A stretch of 64,000 nt of DNA. It comes from Xanthobacteraceae bacterium (GTDB taxonomy: Bacteria; Pseudomonadota; Alphaproteobacteria; Rhizobiales; Xanthobacteraceae). The stretch is taken from assembly GCA_030041005.1 (NCBI GenBank), contig JASHOR010000164.1, forward strand, positions 1 to 64,000, given 5' to 3'. Positions 26,294-34,178 of this stretch are shown here, one piece after another (position 1 is the first letter of the stretch; each line of letters opens with the position of its first letter). A program made the position numbers and the translations under genes. Below the pieces are notes generated by a model. That model saw nothing but the letters and a program-made list of their open reading frames with translations, was not told the DNA's origin and did not search any database.

Positions 26294-26317
26294 GAAATTC
26301 GACAGGCGTATAAGAAA
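26278..26317. repeat. 20-bp perfect tandem duplication
   Basis: Two adjacent copies of TTCGACAGGCGTATAAGAAA. The first contains the CapA stop (TAA); the second ends one base before the stop codon of the convergent phosphoribosyltransferase gene. Confidence 0.92.
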
Positions 26318-26980
26318 CTAGACGGCTGGCTGCTTCATTCCCGCTGGAAATCGTTTGAGCAGCTTGATGACTTCGTCATCAGTAACCTGATCAAAGTCCG
26401 CATAGTACATGCCGATCGCCCCGAAAAGCTCATAGTCCTCAAGACAGATGACGTCGTCTGCGTCCCCACGCAGGGAGGCGAGCGTATCGGTTGGCGCTAC
26501 CGGCACCGCCAGAACGAGCTTCTTCGGCTTCCGCATCCGCGTGGCGCGCAGGGCCGCGCGCGTGGTCGCGCCAGTGGCCACGCCGTCATCAACGACGATT
26601 GCGGTGCAGCTGGCGACTTTGGCGCGATCGCGGGCGCCCAGGTAGCGCTGACGCCGCCGTTCGATCTCGGCGAGCTCACTGTCGCATATTGCCTTGAATT
26701 CCGCTTCATCTACGCCTGCGAGTCGGATCACGTCATCGTTGCGCACGATAATCGGTGCGCCGCCGTCCACGACAGCGCCCATTGCAAGTTCAGGCTGAAT
26801 CGGGACGCCGATCTTGCGTACGAGGGTCAAATCGAGCGGCGCCTTGAGCGCGGCGGCCACTTCGGCGGCAACTGGCACTCCGCCGCGCGGCAGCGCGAGG
26901 ATCACCGGTTCCTGGTCGTGGTATGCAGCGAGCGCTTTCGCCAATTTGCGACCAGCATCCGAGCGATCCTTGAACGGCAT
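26318..26980 (-). CDS. phosphoribosyltransferase
   Basis: A 220-residue type I phosphoribosyltransferase. PVILALPRGGVPVAAEVA is the N-terminal loop, and the PRPP-binding signature TAIVVDDGVATGATTRAAL is complete. The start MPFKDRSDAGRKLAKAL at 26980 is the family-like one; the ORF-track start at 27049 lies inside the upstream gene. The base acceptor is unknown. An alpha/beta hydrolase gene ends 13 bp upstream on the same strand; in M. tuberculosis Rv0571c (from memory, DosR regulon) the same two domains are fused in one protein, so these two products may act together. Confidence 0.87.
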   Translation of the reverse strand: MPFKDRSDAGRKLAKALAAYHDQEPVILALPRGGVPVAAEVAAALKAPLDLTLVRKIGVPIQPELAMGAVVDGGAPIIVRNDDVIRLAGVDEAEFKAICDSELAEIERRRQRYLGARDRAKVASCTAIVVDDGVATGATTRAALRATRMRKPKKLVLAVPVAPTDTLASLRGDADDVICLEDYELFGAIGMYYADFDQVTDDEVIKLLKRFPAGMKQPAV

Positions 26981-26993
26981 GGTTGCCCTCCGG

Positions 26994-27704
26994 CTATTGT
27001 TCCAGCGCTCGTGTTCGCTCGGGTGAATTCGATTTGAGATGGCGCTCAAACCATGCCGCGGCCTGCTCGATCACCGCCTCGAGTGCGCCAGACTCAGGAA
27101 ACAAATGGCTCGCTCCCGCAACAATCTGCAGCGCCTTGGGGCACCGCAATCGGGCCAACGCCTGCTCATTGAGCTCGATGACGACGAGATCGGCGCCACC
27201 GACAATCAAAAGCGTCGGCGATTTCACGCTTTCGAGGGCATTGCCGGCGAGGTCCGGACGCCCGCCACGCGAAACCACCGCGCCGACGCGGCTGCCCAGC
27301 TGCGCCGCCGCAACCAGCGCCGCTGCCGCTCCGGTGCTGGCGCCGAATAGCCCGAGCGGAAGTTTGGCAATGGACGCTTGATTATCGATCCAATGGACTG
27401 CATCGATGAGCCGCGTCGCCAACAGCGGAATATCGAAGACGTTGGCGCGGTCGGCTTCCTCCGCCGGGGTCAGAAGATCAAATAGCAGGGTGCCGATGCC
27501 CCGAGCGTTCAGGGCGCAAGCGACGAGCGTGTTACGCGGGCTCAAACGGCTTGACCCGCTGCCATGCGCGAAGACGGTGAGAGCGTAGGCTCCTTTAGGT
27601 ATCTGCAAGATTCCGGGAAGCCCGAGCGGCGGAATGCGAACATCGCCGTGTTCTCTCGCCAGTAAAGCATCGTCTAGTGGACGTTTTCCGGTGGCGCGGC
27701 TCAT
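26994..27704 (-). CDS. alpha/beta hydrolase (dienelactone-hydrolase-like)
   Basis: A 236-residue hydrolase. VRIPPLGLPGILQIPKGAYALTVFAHGSGSSRLSPRN forms the oxyanion region, LGLFGASTGAAAALVAA has the nucleophile Ser in GxSxG form, TLLIVGGAD carries the acid and VAGASHLFPESGALE the His. Substrate unknown. The ATG at 27704 overlaps a stop codon of a decayed upstream frame (TTATGAGC), so it used to be translationally coupled to a gene now reduced to a remnant. It pairs with the phosphoribosyltransferase downstream. No FNR-type box is seen immediately upstream; the nearest on this strand is 28188. Confidence 0.85.
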   Translation of the reverse strand: MSRATGKRPLDDALLAREHGDVRIPPLGLPGILQIPKGAYALTVFAHGSGSSRLSPRNTLVACALNARGIGTLLFDLLTPAEEADRANVFDIPLLATRLIDAVHWIDNQASIAKLPLGLFGASTGAAAALVAAAQLGSRVGAVVSRGGRPDLAGNALESVKSPTLLIVGGADLVVIELNEQALARLRCPKALQIVAGASHLFPESGALEAVIEQAAAWFERHLKSNSPERTRALEQ

Positions 27705-27835
27705 AATCTCACTGTGTCTCGCTTGACCAGGGCTTCGATGGCGTCAGCGATCTGATCGCCATCCAACCCATCTCTCCAATCTTACGCGCAAGCTCCTGCA
27801 AGTAGCGCCTGCGTGGTGTGGTTGGTCACGGCAAA
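27701..27835 (-). pseudogene. 3' remnant of an unidentified gene
   Basis: Reading toward the hydrolase gene, one frame gives RRYLQELARKIGE and the next gives RDGLDGDQIADAIEALVKRDTVRL followed by TGA overlapping the hydrolase ATG. These pieces look like the end of a single protein split by a frameshift. Too little remains to name it. Confidence 0.45.
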
Positions 27836-27838
27836 GCC

Positions 27839-28120
27839 TCAGACACGGCTTTTCGGTCCGGGCAACTGCTCGGGGTCAAGTCCAAGCTCTTCGCAAGCTT
27901 GATGCACCAACCGAGCATCGATGATCCGATGCGAGCCGCCGAGCGGAACTTCCGCTTTTCGACCGCCCCGATGCACCGTCACCATCACCCGCCCTTCGTG
28001 CCGCAGATGATGCTCGCCATGATCTATGCGACAGCCTTGCTGCACGAGCCATTTTCGGAATGTAGCGCTTTCCATCGAAGCTCCAGGAATCTGCTCTATG
28101 AGCTCGCTAGGGACGCGCAA
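27839..28120 (-). CDS. small HicA-like protein
   Basis: A 93-residue frame; MESATFRKWLVQQGCRIDHGEHHLRHEGRVMVTVHRGGRKAEVPLGGSHRIIDARLVHQACEELGLD resembles the HicA mRNA interferase fold, a compact dsRBD-like domain with a helix, a Gly-x-His strand and a conserved ending in LPGPKSRV. Start at 28120 or at the internal ATG 28075. No HicB-like antitoxin is next to it, so toxin activity is only an inference. FNR-type box 28188-28201 would start its transcript near 28153. The gene would be read toward the hydrolase/phosphoribosyltransferase pair. Confidence 0.6.
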   Translation of the reverse strand: MRVPSELIEQIPGASMESATFRKWLVQQGCRIDHGEHHLRHEGRVMVTVHRGGRKAEVPLGGSHRIIDARLVHQACEELGLDPEQLPGPKSRV

Positions 28121-28187
28121 TTGTCAGTATAAGCGCAATCATACGTTCTCTCCGGTGGCATCTTCGACTATCTTGCACTCGGGAACT

Positions 28188-28201
28188 TTGATCTGCATCA
28201 A
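28188..28201. promoter_or_regulatory. FNR/FixK-type box (TTGATCTGCATCAA)
   Basis: Perfect TTGAT-N4-ATCAA site between the HicA-like gene (minus, leader about 33 nt) and the DUF2267 pseudogene with archease and rtcB (plus). Confidence 0.8.
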
Positions 28202-28285
28202 CGCGAACTTCGCGGCGCCGATCATGGCCGAAGCTGCAACCAAACTACCCGTGAAAACGGAAAAAGCCTGCCAAGGTCGCCCGCC

Positions 28286-28748
28286 GTCGGTCTCGAAAGC
28301 ATCGACCACACTATCCAGCTAACTCACGAGTGGACCAACGATTTCGACGCTCGGCGTGGCTGGAACAATAGGCATAGAACTTACCGCCTGCTTCGCACCG
28401 TGCTGCAGGCAATACGCGACTGGCTGCCAGCCAACGAAGCTGTCGATTTCGGGGCGCAGCCTCCAACGAACGCTGCTGCGCGGCGTCTATTACGAGCATT
28501 GGCGGCCGTCCAGCACGCCAGTAAAGCACCGCAGCAGGGCGGTCTTCCTCGCCTGCATCGCCGATGCCTTCCAGAACGATCCGATCGTCCTTACGTCTGA
28601 AGCTGTTGCGGCGGCATTCGAGCTGCTGTCCGAGAGGATCGCGGCAGGCGAAATCGACGACGTGCGTCGTCACCTGCCGTCGGACCTCAGAGTGCTCTGG
28701 TCGCTTCGTTCAGAAGCTGCATGGAAGGCGACGGCAGAGGGTGTTTGA
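28286..28748 (+). pseudogene. DUF2267 protein gene, frameshifted and lacking a start
   Basis: In one frame the sequence reads VGLESIDHTIQLTHEWTNDFDARRGWNNRHRTYRLLRTVLQAIRDWLPANEAVDFGAQ. After GAQ, near 28458, it must change frame to read TLLRGVYYEHWRPSSTPVKHRSRAVF...DLRVLWSLRSEAA and stop at 28748. No ATG, GTG or TTG lies in frame just before VGLESID, so the 5' end is also damaged. It is paralogous to the remnant at 499-841, whose frame breaks at the same GAQ codon. As in that copy, nothing is known about the role of the domain. The archease gene follows after 17 bp. Confidence 0.78.
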
Positions 28749-28765
28749 GGCTGTGATCCTGAACC

Positions 28766-29185
28766 ATGGGTGTCATGAGGTGGGAGCATTTTCCGCATGA
28801 GGCGGACATCGGCGTTCGCGGTTTCGGCAACACGGTGGCAGAGGCATTCGAGCAGGCCGCACTGGCATTGACGGCGGCGGTAACGCATGCCGAGGTCCGG
28901 CCGCTCGAGCCGATCGAAGTCAGTTGCGCGACGCCAGATCTCGAATTGTTGTTCGTCGATTGGCTCAACACGATTATTTACGAGATGGCGGTTCGCAACA
29001 TGTTGTTTGGCCGCTTTGTCGTGGCGGTCGAGGAAAACCGGCTGCACGCCACGCTGTGGGGCGAACCCGTCGACGTCGCGCGGCACACGCCAGCCTGCGA
29101 GCCGAAGGGCGCGACCTATACGGCATTGCGAGTCGCACAAGAGGCGGACGGTTCGTGGTCGGCAGGGTGTGTGGTCGACGTATGA
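28766..29185 (+). CDS. archease
   Basis: A 139-residue archease: MRWEHFPHEADIGVRGFGNTVAEAFEQAALAL holds the conserved His-x-x-Asp metal site, and SCATPDLELLFVDWLNTIIYEMAVRNMLFGRF is the core helix and strand. Archease speeds RtcB guanylylation and multiple turnover. It ends 12 bp before rtcB in the same direction, the standard archease-RtcB pair. Start at 28766 agrees with the family, which begins close to the (W/F)EHxxHTADIG motif; 28775 (MRWEHF) is an alternative. Functional coupling with RtcB is established for the family and inferred here. Confidence 0.9.
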   Translation: MGVMRWEHFPHEADIGVRGFGNTVAEAFEQAALALTAAVTHAEVRPLEPIEVSCATPDLELLFVDWLNTIIYEMAVRNMLFGRFVVAVEENRLHATLWGEPVDVARHTPACEPKGATYTALRVAQEADGSWSAGCVVDV

Positions 29186-29197
29186 GGAACACGACCG

Positions 29198-30628
29198 ATG
29201 GACACCGATCGCTTCACCAGGGTCGACGCCACCACTTGGCGCATTGAGCCGCGCGGCGCGATGCGCGTACCGGCGATCATCTACGCCGATGAAGAGCTGA
29301 TCAGCGGTATGGACGACAAAGTCTATGAACAGGCCGCTAACGTGGCAACGCTGCCGGGCATTGTCCAGGCGTCCTACGCCATGCCGGACGCCCACTGGGG
29401 CTACGGCTTTCCGATCGGCGGCGTGGCGGCATTCGATCCCGACCAGGGCGGAGTCGTCTCCGCCGGCGGAGTCGGCTTCGATATTTCGTGCGGCGTGAGA
29501 ACTATGCTCACCGGCCTGAAAATCACCGATGTACTATCCGTGCAGCCATCCCTGGCCGACTCGCTCTTTCGCCAGATTCCGGCCGGCGTCGGCAGCAAGG
29601 GTGCGATCACGCTCGATGCCGTCGACATGGATGCGATGCTCACCGGTGGCGCAGTTTGGGCCATCGAGCGCGGCTTGGGCGAAGCGCGCGACCTCGAACG
29701 CATCGAGGAAAGCGGCAGGATGGGCGGCGCGCAATCTGAATGCGTCTCCGAGCGCGCCAAGGAACGGCAGCGCCGCGAAATGGGAACGCTCGGCTCTAGC
29801 AATCACTATCTCGAAGTTCAGGGCGTTGCCGAGATCTACGACGCCAAGGTTGCGGACGCCTTCGGATTTTCCAACGACGACGTCGTTGTCACCATCCATT
29901 GCGGTTCGCGCGGCCTCGGCCATCAGATCGGAACGGAATTCCTGAAGGAAATGGTGCTCGCGGCAAAATCGTCGTGCATCGAGCTTGTCGATCGCGAGCT
30001 CGCTTGCGCTCCCATCAATTCCGAAGTCGGCCAGCGCTATCTTGGAGCGATGCGCGCGGCGATTAATTGCGCGCTGGCGAACCGCGAAATCCTTGGCCAT
30101 ATCGCGCGGCGCATATTTCGCCATTTCTTCCCCGAGCGCAGTTTGCGCCTGTTGTTCGATGTTTCGCATAACACCTGCAAAGTCGAGCTCCACGCCGTGG
30201 ACGGAAAGCCGCGCCAATTGTTCGTTCACCGCAAGGGCGCCACCCGGGCGTTCGGTCCAGGCCACGAGAGCCTGCCTGCCGCCCTGCGTTCCGTCGGCCA
30301 GCCGGTACTGATCGGCGGCAGTATGGGGACCGGATCATACGTTCTGGTCGGTGAAGCTTCAGCCGAAAGCAAGGCGTTCGCCTCAGCTTGCCACGGCGCC
30401 GGGCGAGCGTTGTCGCGCCATGCCGCACTGCGGCAGTGGAGCGGCCGTAAAGTCGTCGACGAGCTCGCTGGGCGCGGCATTCTCATCAAAAGCCCCTCCT
30501 TGCGCGGCGTCGCCGAGGAGGCGCCGGGCGCCTACAAGGACGTCGGTGCGGTGGTTGCCGCGGCCGAACGAGCCGGGCTCGCGCGCCGCGTGGCGCGCCT
30601 GCGACCGCTTATCTGTATCAAGGGATGA
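29198..30628 (+). CDS. rtcB: RNA-splicing ligase RtcB
   Basis: A 476-residue RtcB that joins RNA 2',3'-cyclic phosphate or 3'-phosphate ends to 5'-OH ends using GTP and Mn. Metal and guanylate residues are all present: DAHWGYGFPIGGVAAFD, GGVGFDISCGVR (Asp/Cys), VTIHCGSRGLGHQIG (His), DVSHNTCKVE (His), HRKGATRAFGPGHESLP and, near the C-terminus, the acceptor His region in LRGVAEEAPGAYKDV. Length matches the long bacterial type. Pairing with archease behind an FNR-type box suggests RNA or tRNA repair in low oxygen or on recovery. Confidence 0.94.
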   Translation: MDTDRFTRVDATTWRIEPRGAMRVPAIIYADEELISGMDDKVYEQAANVATLPGIVQASYAMPDAHWGYGFPIGGVAAFDPDQGGVVSAGGVGFDISCGVRTMLTGLKITDVLSVQPSLADSLFRQIPAGVGSKGAITLDAVDMDAMLTGGAVWAIERGLGEARDLERIEESGRMGGAQSECVSERAKERQRREMGTLGSSNHYLEVQGVAEIYDAKVADAFGFSNDDVVVTIHCGSRGLGHQIGTEFLKEMVLAAKSSCIELVDRELACAPINSEVGQRYLGAMRAAINCALANREILGHIARRIFRHFFPERSLRLLFDVSHNTCKVELHAVDGKPRQLFVHRKGATRAFGPGHESLPAALRSVGQPVLIGGSMGTGSYVLVGEASAESKAFASACHGAGRALSRHAALRQWSGRKVVDELAGRGILIKSPSLRGVAEEAPGAYKDVGAVVAAAERAGLARRVARLRPLICIKG

Positions 30629-30660
30629 AGGTACCGCAGGCCTTCCTGCTCATAGATTGA

Positions 30661-30674
30661 TTGATATAGGTCAA
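30661..30674. promoter_or_regulatory. FNR/FixK-type box (TTGATATAGGTCAA)
   Basis: One mismatch in the right half-site. Predicted start near 30709, 42 nt ahead of the PhaC-like gene at 30751. Confidence 0.72.
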
Positions 30675-30750
30675 ACGCAATTTGCAGCCGCTGGATAGGG
30701 TAGATCAACCGCCCGCCTTGGTCCGCATAAAGCGGGAGCATCGTTTCATC

Positions 30751-31911
30751 ATGTATGATCCAGCAGCTCGTCGGTCTCCGAACTTGGCCTTTCTGTGGCC
30801 GGCCGTTGCGGCAGCGTCCATGAGTGAAATGGCGGGCCTGCTTGCGAAGCAGTTTGGCGATCTTGCGGTCGGCCCCGACGCCCCATTGCTGCGTAAGCCC
30901 GAATGGGCAACACCGCACACGATCGCGCTTACGCTCAAATCGGTGTGGCTGCGGGATTTCAGCACAAATGCCGAGAGGGTCCCGACGTTGCTGTGCGCAC
31001 CTTTTGCCTTGCACGGCGCAGCGATGGTCGATTTTGCGCCGGGCCATAGTCTTGTCGCTGCGTTGCGCGACGCAGGATTGCAGCGCCTCTTCGTGACCGA
31101 TTGGCGTTCAGCTACTCCAGACATGCGTTTTCTTGGCATCGACGATTATCTCGCCGATCTTAACGTGCTGGTAGACGACATCGGCGCCCCGGTCGATCTT
31201 GTCGGCGTCTGCCAGGGAGGCTGGTTGGCGCTCATCTATGCCGCGCGCTTTCCAGGAAAGATGCGCAAATTGGTGTTGGCTGGTGCGCCGATCGATGTAC
31301 ACGCAGTGCCGTCCGCACTCTCGATGCTTGCTGAGGGAAGCCCGCTGACACTTTTCCATGAGCTGGTCCGGCTCGGCGACGGGCTTGTGCCCGGGCGGAG
31401 AGTACTAAAATTCTGGGGACCAGCATCGGTAACCGCGGAAGACGTGAGGCAAATCCTGGAAACGGAGGAACAGGCCAATTCCGTCGCCTTCCGCCGGCTC
31501 GAGTTGGCGTTCCAAGACTGGTATGCTTGGACCGTAGACCTTCCGGGACCCTTTTTTATCGAAACGGTAGAGAAGCTCTACAGGCGAAACGAGCTGGCAA
31601 CAGGCCGCTTTGTAGCATTAGGGCGGCGGATCAATCTAACCGCAATCAGGTCACCAATTTTCCTGCTGGCGGCACGCGACGACGAATTGGTAACACCGCC
31701 ACAGCTTTTTGCTGCCGAGCGTCTGGTCGGCACGCCTGCGCGGCATATCCAAAAGACAGTGGCGCCATGCCGGCATGCCGGATTGTTCTTAAGCAAGAGA
31801 ACTCTCCGAGAGGTTTGGCCAAGGATCGCCCGCTGGATCGACGAACCTGTTCATTCGGTCGCGCAGCGTGAAAAGGCTTGCCATCAGAATTTATCGATCG
31901 AGCACGTTTGA
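30751..31911 (+). CDS. PhaC-like alpha/beta hydrolase
   Basis: A 386-residue protein with the lipase-like box of polyhydroxyalkanoate synthases: VDLVGVCQGGWLALIYAARFP has Cys as nucleophile (GxCxGG). LLAARDDELVTPPQLF supplies Asp and VAPCRHAGLFLSK the His. It is shorter than class I PhaC (about 550 to 600 residues) and lacks the long N-terminal domain, so it may be a PHA-related synthase variant, depolymerase or unrelated hydrolase. The ATG at 30751 was chosen because the ORF-track start at 30682 lies upstream of the predicted transcription start. Carbon storage under low oxygen would fit the island. Confidence 0.75.
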   Translation: MYDPAARRSPNLAFLWPAVAAASMSEMAGLLAKQFGDLAVGPDAPLLRKPEWATPHTIALTLKSVWLRDFSTNAERVPTLLCAPFALHGAAMVDFAPGHSLVAALRDAGLQRLFVTDWRSATPDMRFLGIDDYLADLNVLVDDIGAPVDLVGVCQGGWLALIYAARFPGKMRKLVLAGAPIDVHAVPSALSMLAEGSPLTLFHELVRLGDGLVPGRRVLKFWGPASVTAEDVRQILETEEQANSVAFRRLELAFQDWYAWTVDLPGPFFIETVEKLYRRNELATGRFVALGRRINLTAIRSPIFLLAARDDELVTPPQLFAAERLVGTPARHIQKTVAPCRHAGLFLSKRTLREVWPRIARWIDEPVHSVAQREKACHQNLSIEHV

Positions 31912-32436
31912 CCCATACAGCGGAGGGAACGGAGAAATGAAGGCGTTGCAGCGCACTATCGTACCGCGGCGACGGCAGAGGCATTATTCCTATAATGTCC
32001 GATCGAGCGCTTTCACGATGGGACGTATCGTAATCGGAGACCCACTATGCAGGAGCTCCGAACCTACGGGCGGATCGTGTTGGCGGACATCGCAAGCGTC
32101 CGCCGCGCCTCGATCTCGGCATGGGCCATACTTCATCTGTTGTCGGCCTTAGCTTGGTCCGCTGAACGCGCCGAACATTGATTTCGCTCAAACCCATACC
32201 GCCGACTCGCCAGTGAGCGGACGATCCACTTGAACAATGTCAACCGGCCAATCCGCAGGACGGACAATTACGCGGCCGTCGGGCTGAAAGCGAGACAGGA
32301 GAGGCAGCAGTGACGCGCCAAATGGCGCCAATCTACCACGCGATAAAACCGGCAGCGCCGATGCAGGGCAAAAGGGACCCGCCCATTCCGGTTGCCGGCG
32401 AGGAGCCTTTGCACCGAAGCCGATCAGCCCAGTTTG
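31912..32436. other. gene-poor stretch with an orphan FNR-type box
   Basis: No supported gene. Short frames follow plausible ribosome binding sites (ATG near 31937 after GGAG; ATG near 32047; GTG near 32310 after GGAGAGG) but none resembles a known protein. FNR-type box 32178 sits in the middle. Possibly the site of a lost gene. Confidence 0.45.
32178..32191. promoter_or_regulatory. FNR/FixK-type box (TTGATTTCGCTCAA), no obvious gene
   Basis: One mismatch in the right half-site. No recognisable gene begins within 150 bp on either strand. Confidence 0.6.
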
Positions 32437-32856
32437 CTATCGAGAGTGATGAGTCGAAACCGCCCTCATGACTTCCGCCGCGGTTCGTTGCGATGCGGCG
32501 TGGGAGATGTCGCCAAGACTCAGCGTACCGACCATTCGCTTGTGTTCGTCGATCGCGGGAAGCCGCCAAACTTGATTGGTCTCCATGATGTGGGCCGCGT
32601 CTTTGGCGCTGCAGCCCGCAGAGCACCAGATGATGCCCTTGGTCATGACATCCCGCGCGGTGAGCCCCATCGATACCTTAGCCGTTTGCGAGCCCTCCTC
32701 GGACGGCGATATCGCGGTCCGTCACCATGCCGATCAGTCTGTCGTTCTCGCCGACCGGAAGGGCGCCAACATCGTACTGTTTCATCTTTTTAGCGAGCGT
32801 CCTGACCGATGCGATATCCATTGGATGCCCTTATGCATGATCTCCTTGACTTTCAT
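32437..32856 (-). pseudogene. CBS-domain pair protein, two frameshifts
   Basis: Starting at the ATG at 32856 after AAGGAG, the frame reads MKVKEIMHKGIQWIS, shifts near 32815 to VRTLAKKMKQYDVGALPVGENDRLIGMVTDRDIAVR, and shifts again near 32680 to KVSMGLTARDVMTKGIIWCSAGCSAKDAAHIMETNQVWRLPAIDEHKRMVGTLSLGDISHAA, ending at 32437. Together these are two CBS domains (about 140 residues), an adenosyl-ligand sensor fold. Such stand-alone CBS pairs include Hrp1 (Rv2626c) of the M. tuberculosis DosR regulon. FNR-type box 32908-32921 is ideally spaced (17-nt leader). Two breaks make a simple sequencing slip less likely. Confidence 0.8.
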
Positions 32857-32907
32857 CGGAGTTCTCCTTGTTGCAGGAAAACGTAGTCTTAGCGCTGGCT
32901 TGGCTTC

Positions 32908-32921
32908 TTGATCTATGTCGA
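32908..32921. promoter_or_regulatory. FNR/FixK-type box (TTGATCTATGTCGA)
   Basis: Two mismatches in the right half-site. Predicted minus start near 32873, ahead of the CBS pseudogene. Lesion-bearing gene and weakened box occur together. Confidence 0.58.
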
Positions 32922-33096
32922 AGCCAGGCCGAGTTATCAGTGTTCCACTTGTCGGCAGACTCTGTGGTTTAATACCGCTCCCCCCACCCCAGGAGCTGGA
33001 GGCGTCTGAGCCCCCCCTTATCGGCGAAATTCTCGGCTGCTGGAGTGCCGATCATCTATTACAGCGCGGAACGCCGATTGATTCCAATTCACCGAG

Positions 33097-33110
33097 TTGA
33101 TCTAGCTCAA
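33097..33110. promoter_or_regulatory. FNR/FixK-type box (TTGATCTAGCTCAA)
   Basis: One mismatch in the right half-site. Predicted start near 33145, 44 nt ahead of the CheB-CheR-like ATG at 33189. Confidence 0.7.
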
Positions 33111-33188
33111 TGCCGTCTGCCACCGGAGCAGGGCAGAAAATATCACCGCGAAATCGTTCCTCCGAGGCAAGCTCCTTCCTGTGAGATA

Positions 33189-34178
33189 ATGCACGATAGG
33201 ACCGGCAAAAGCCCCGTTAGTGGGAATCCGATTATAGTTGGAAACGGCGCCCCGGCCGGTGGTGTGCAGGCGCTGCAGACCTTGCTCGATGCGCTGCCCG
33301 ACGGCACTGGAGCCAGCTTCGTGGTGGTCGTCCATCTGGATCCGCGGGCTCATAGCGATCTTGCTGGCATCCTTGCGTCGCGCACGCGCATGTCAGTTGT
33401 GCAGGTCCAGACGCGGGAGCAATTGCGGCCGAACCACGCTTACGTCATTCCGCCCGATCGCCGGCTGCAGATAAGCGATCACGAGATTGCGGCTGCGGAA
33501 TTCGACAAGCCGCGCGGCCAGCGCACCGCGATCGATCTGTTTTTTCGCTCCTTAGCTGAGAAGACCAGCGACGGTTTTGCTGTCGTTCTTACTGGCGCTG
33601 GCTCCGACGGGGCGATCGGCGTGCGCGCCGTCAAAGAAGCAGGAGGCATCGTCCTCGTCCAGGATCCCAAAGAGGCTGAACACGCGTCGATGCCTCGCAG
33701 CGCCATCGCCACCGGCGTAGCTGACCTTGTTCTGCCGCTCCGCGAGCTGGCGGTGCACCTGGTCGAGCTTATCGAGAAAAAACGGAGCGATCCCGAAACC
33801 GGTGAACTCGATCAGGAACTGCTGGGGCGCATTTTCGCGCATGTGACCCTGCGGACTGGGCACGACTTTTCGAAGTACCGGCGCTCCACCGTCATGCGCC
33901 GTGTCGCGCGCCGGATGCAGGTCACGCGAACCGACAGCTTGCAAGCCTACTATAACTTTTTGCATGACAACGCCGGCGAAGCGCAGGAGCTCCTGGGCGA
34001 CCTGCTCATCTCGGTGACCACATTCTTCTGCGATGCAGAAGCGTTCGAGTTTCTCAAAGCCGGCATTATCCCGCAGCTCTTTAAGGGCAAGGACCCAAAC
34101 GAGCCCATCCGCGTCTGGGTTCGAGCCTGGCGTGGACGGGACCGCGACCGCCGCGACGATTCGCACCGGAGTCGATGA
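33189..34178 (+). pseudogene. CheB-CheR fusion protein, truncated within CheR
   Basis: Starting at MHDRTGKSPV (33189), residues 1 to about 200 form a CheB methylesterase domain: VGNGAPAGGVQALQTLLDAL, VVVHLDPRAHSDLAGIL and VLTGAGSDGAIGVRAVKEAGG. The catalytic Ser of the usual GASAGG is Pro here (GAPAGG), so esterase activity is doubtful. A CheR N-terminal domain follows (FSKYRRSTVMRRVARRMQVT...LLISVTTFFCDAEAFEFL). After NEPIRVWV the match ends abruptly in RAWRGRDRDRRDDSHRSR and a stop at 34178, where intact fusions continue with the SAM-binding domain and often PAS/kinase modules. The stop touches the ATG of the transporter gene, so a deletion up to that start is likely. Confidence 0.8.

Noticed and set aside
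32915-33100. 61-residue ORF between boxes 32908 and 33097
   Set aside because: Pro/Leu-rich composition, no ribosome binding site, and its end overlaps the FNR-type box of the next gene.
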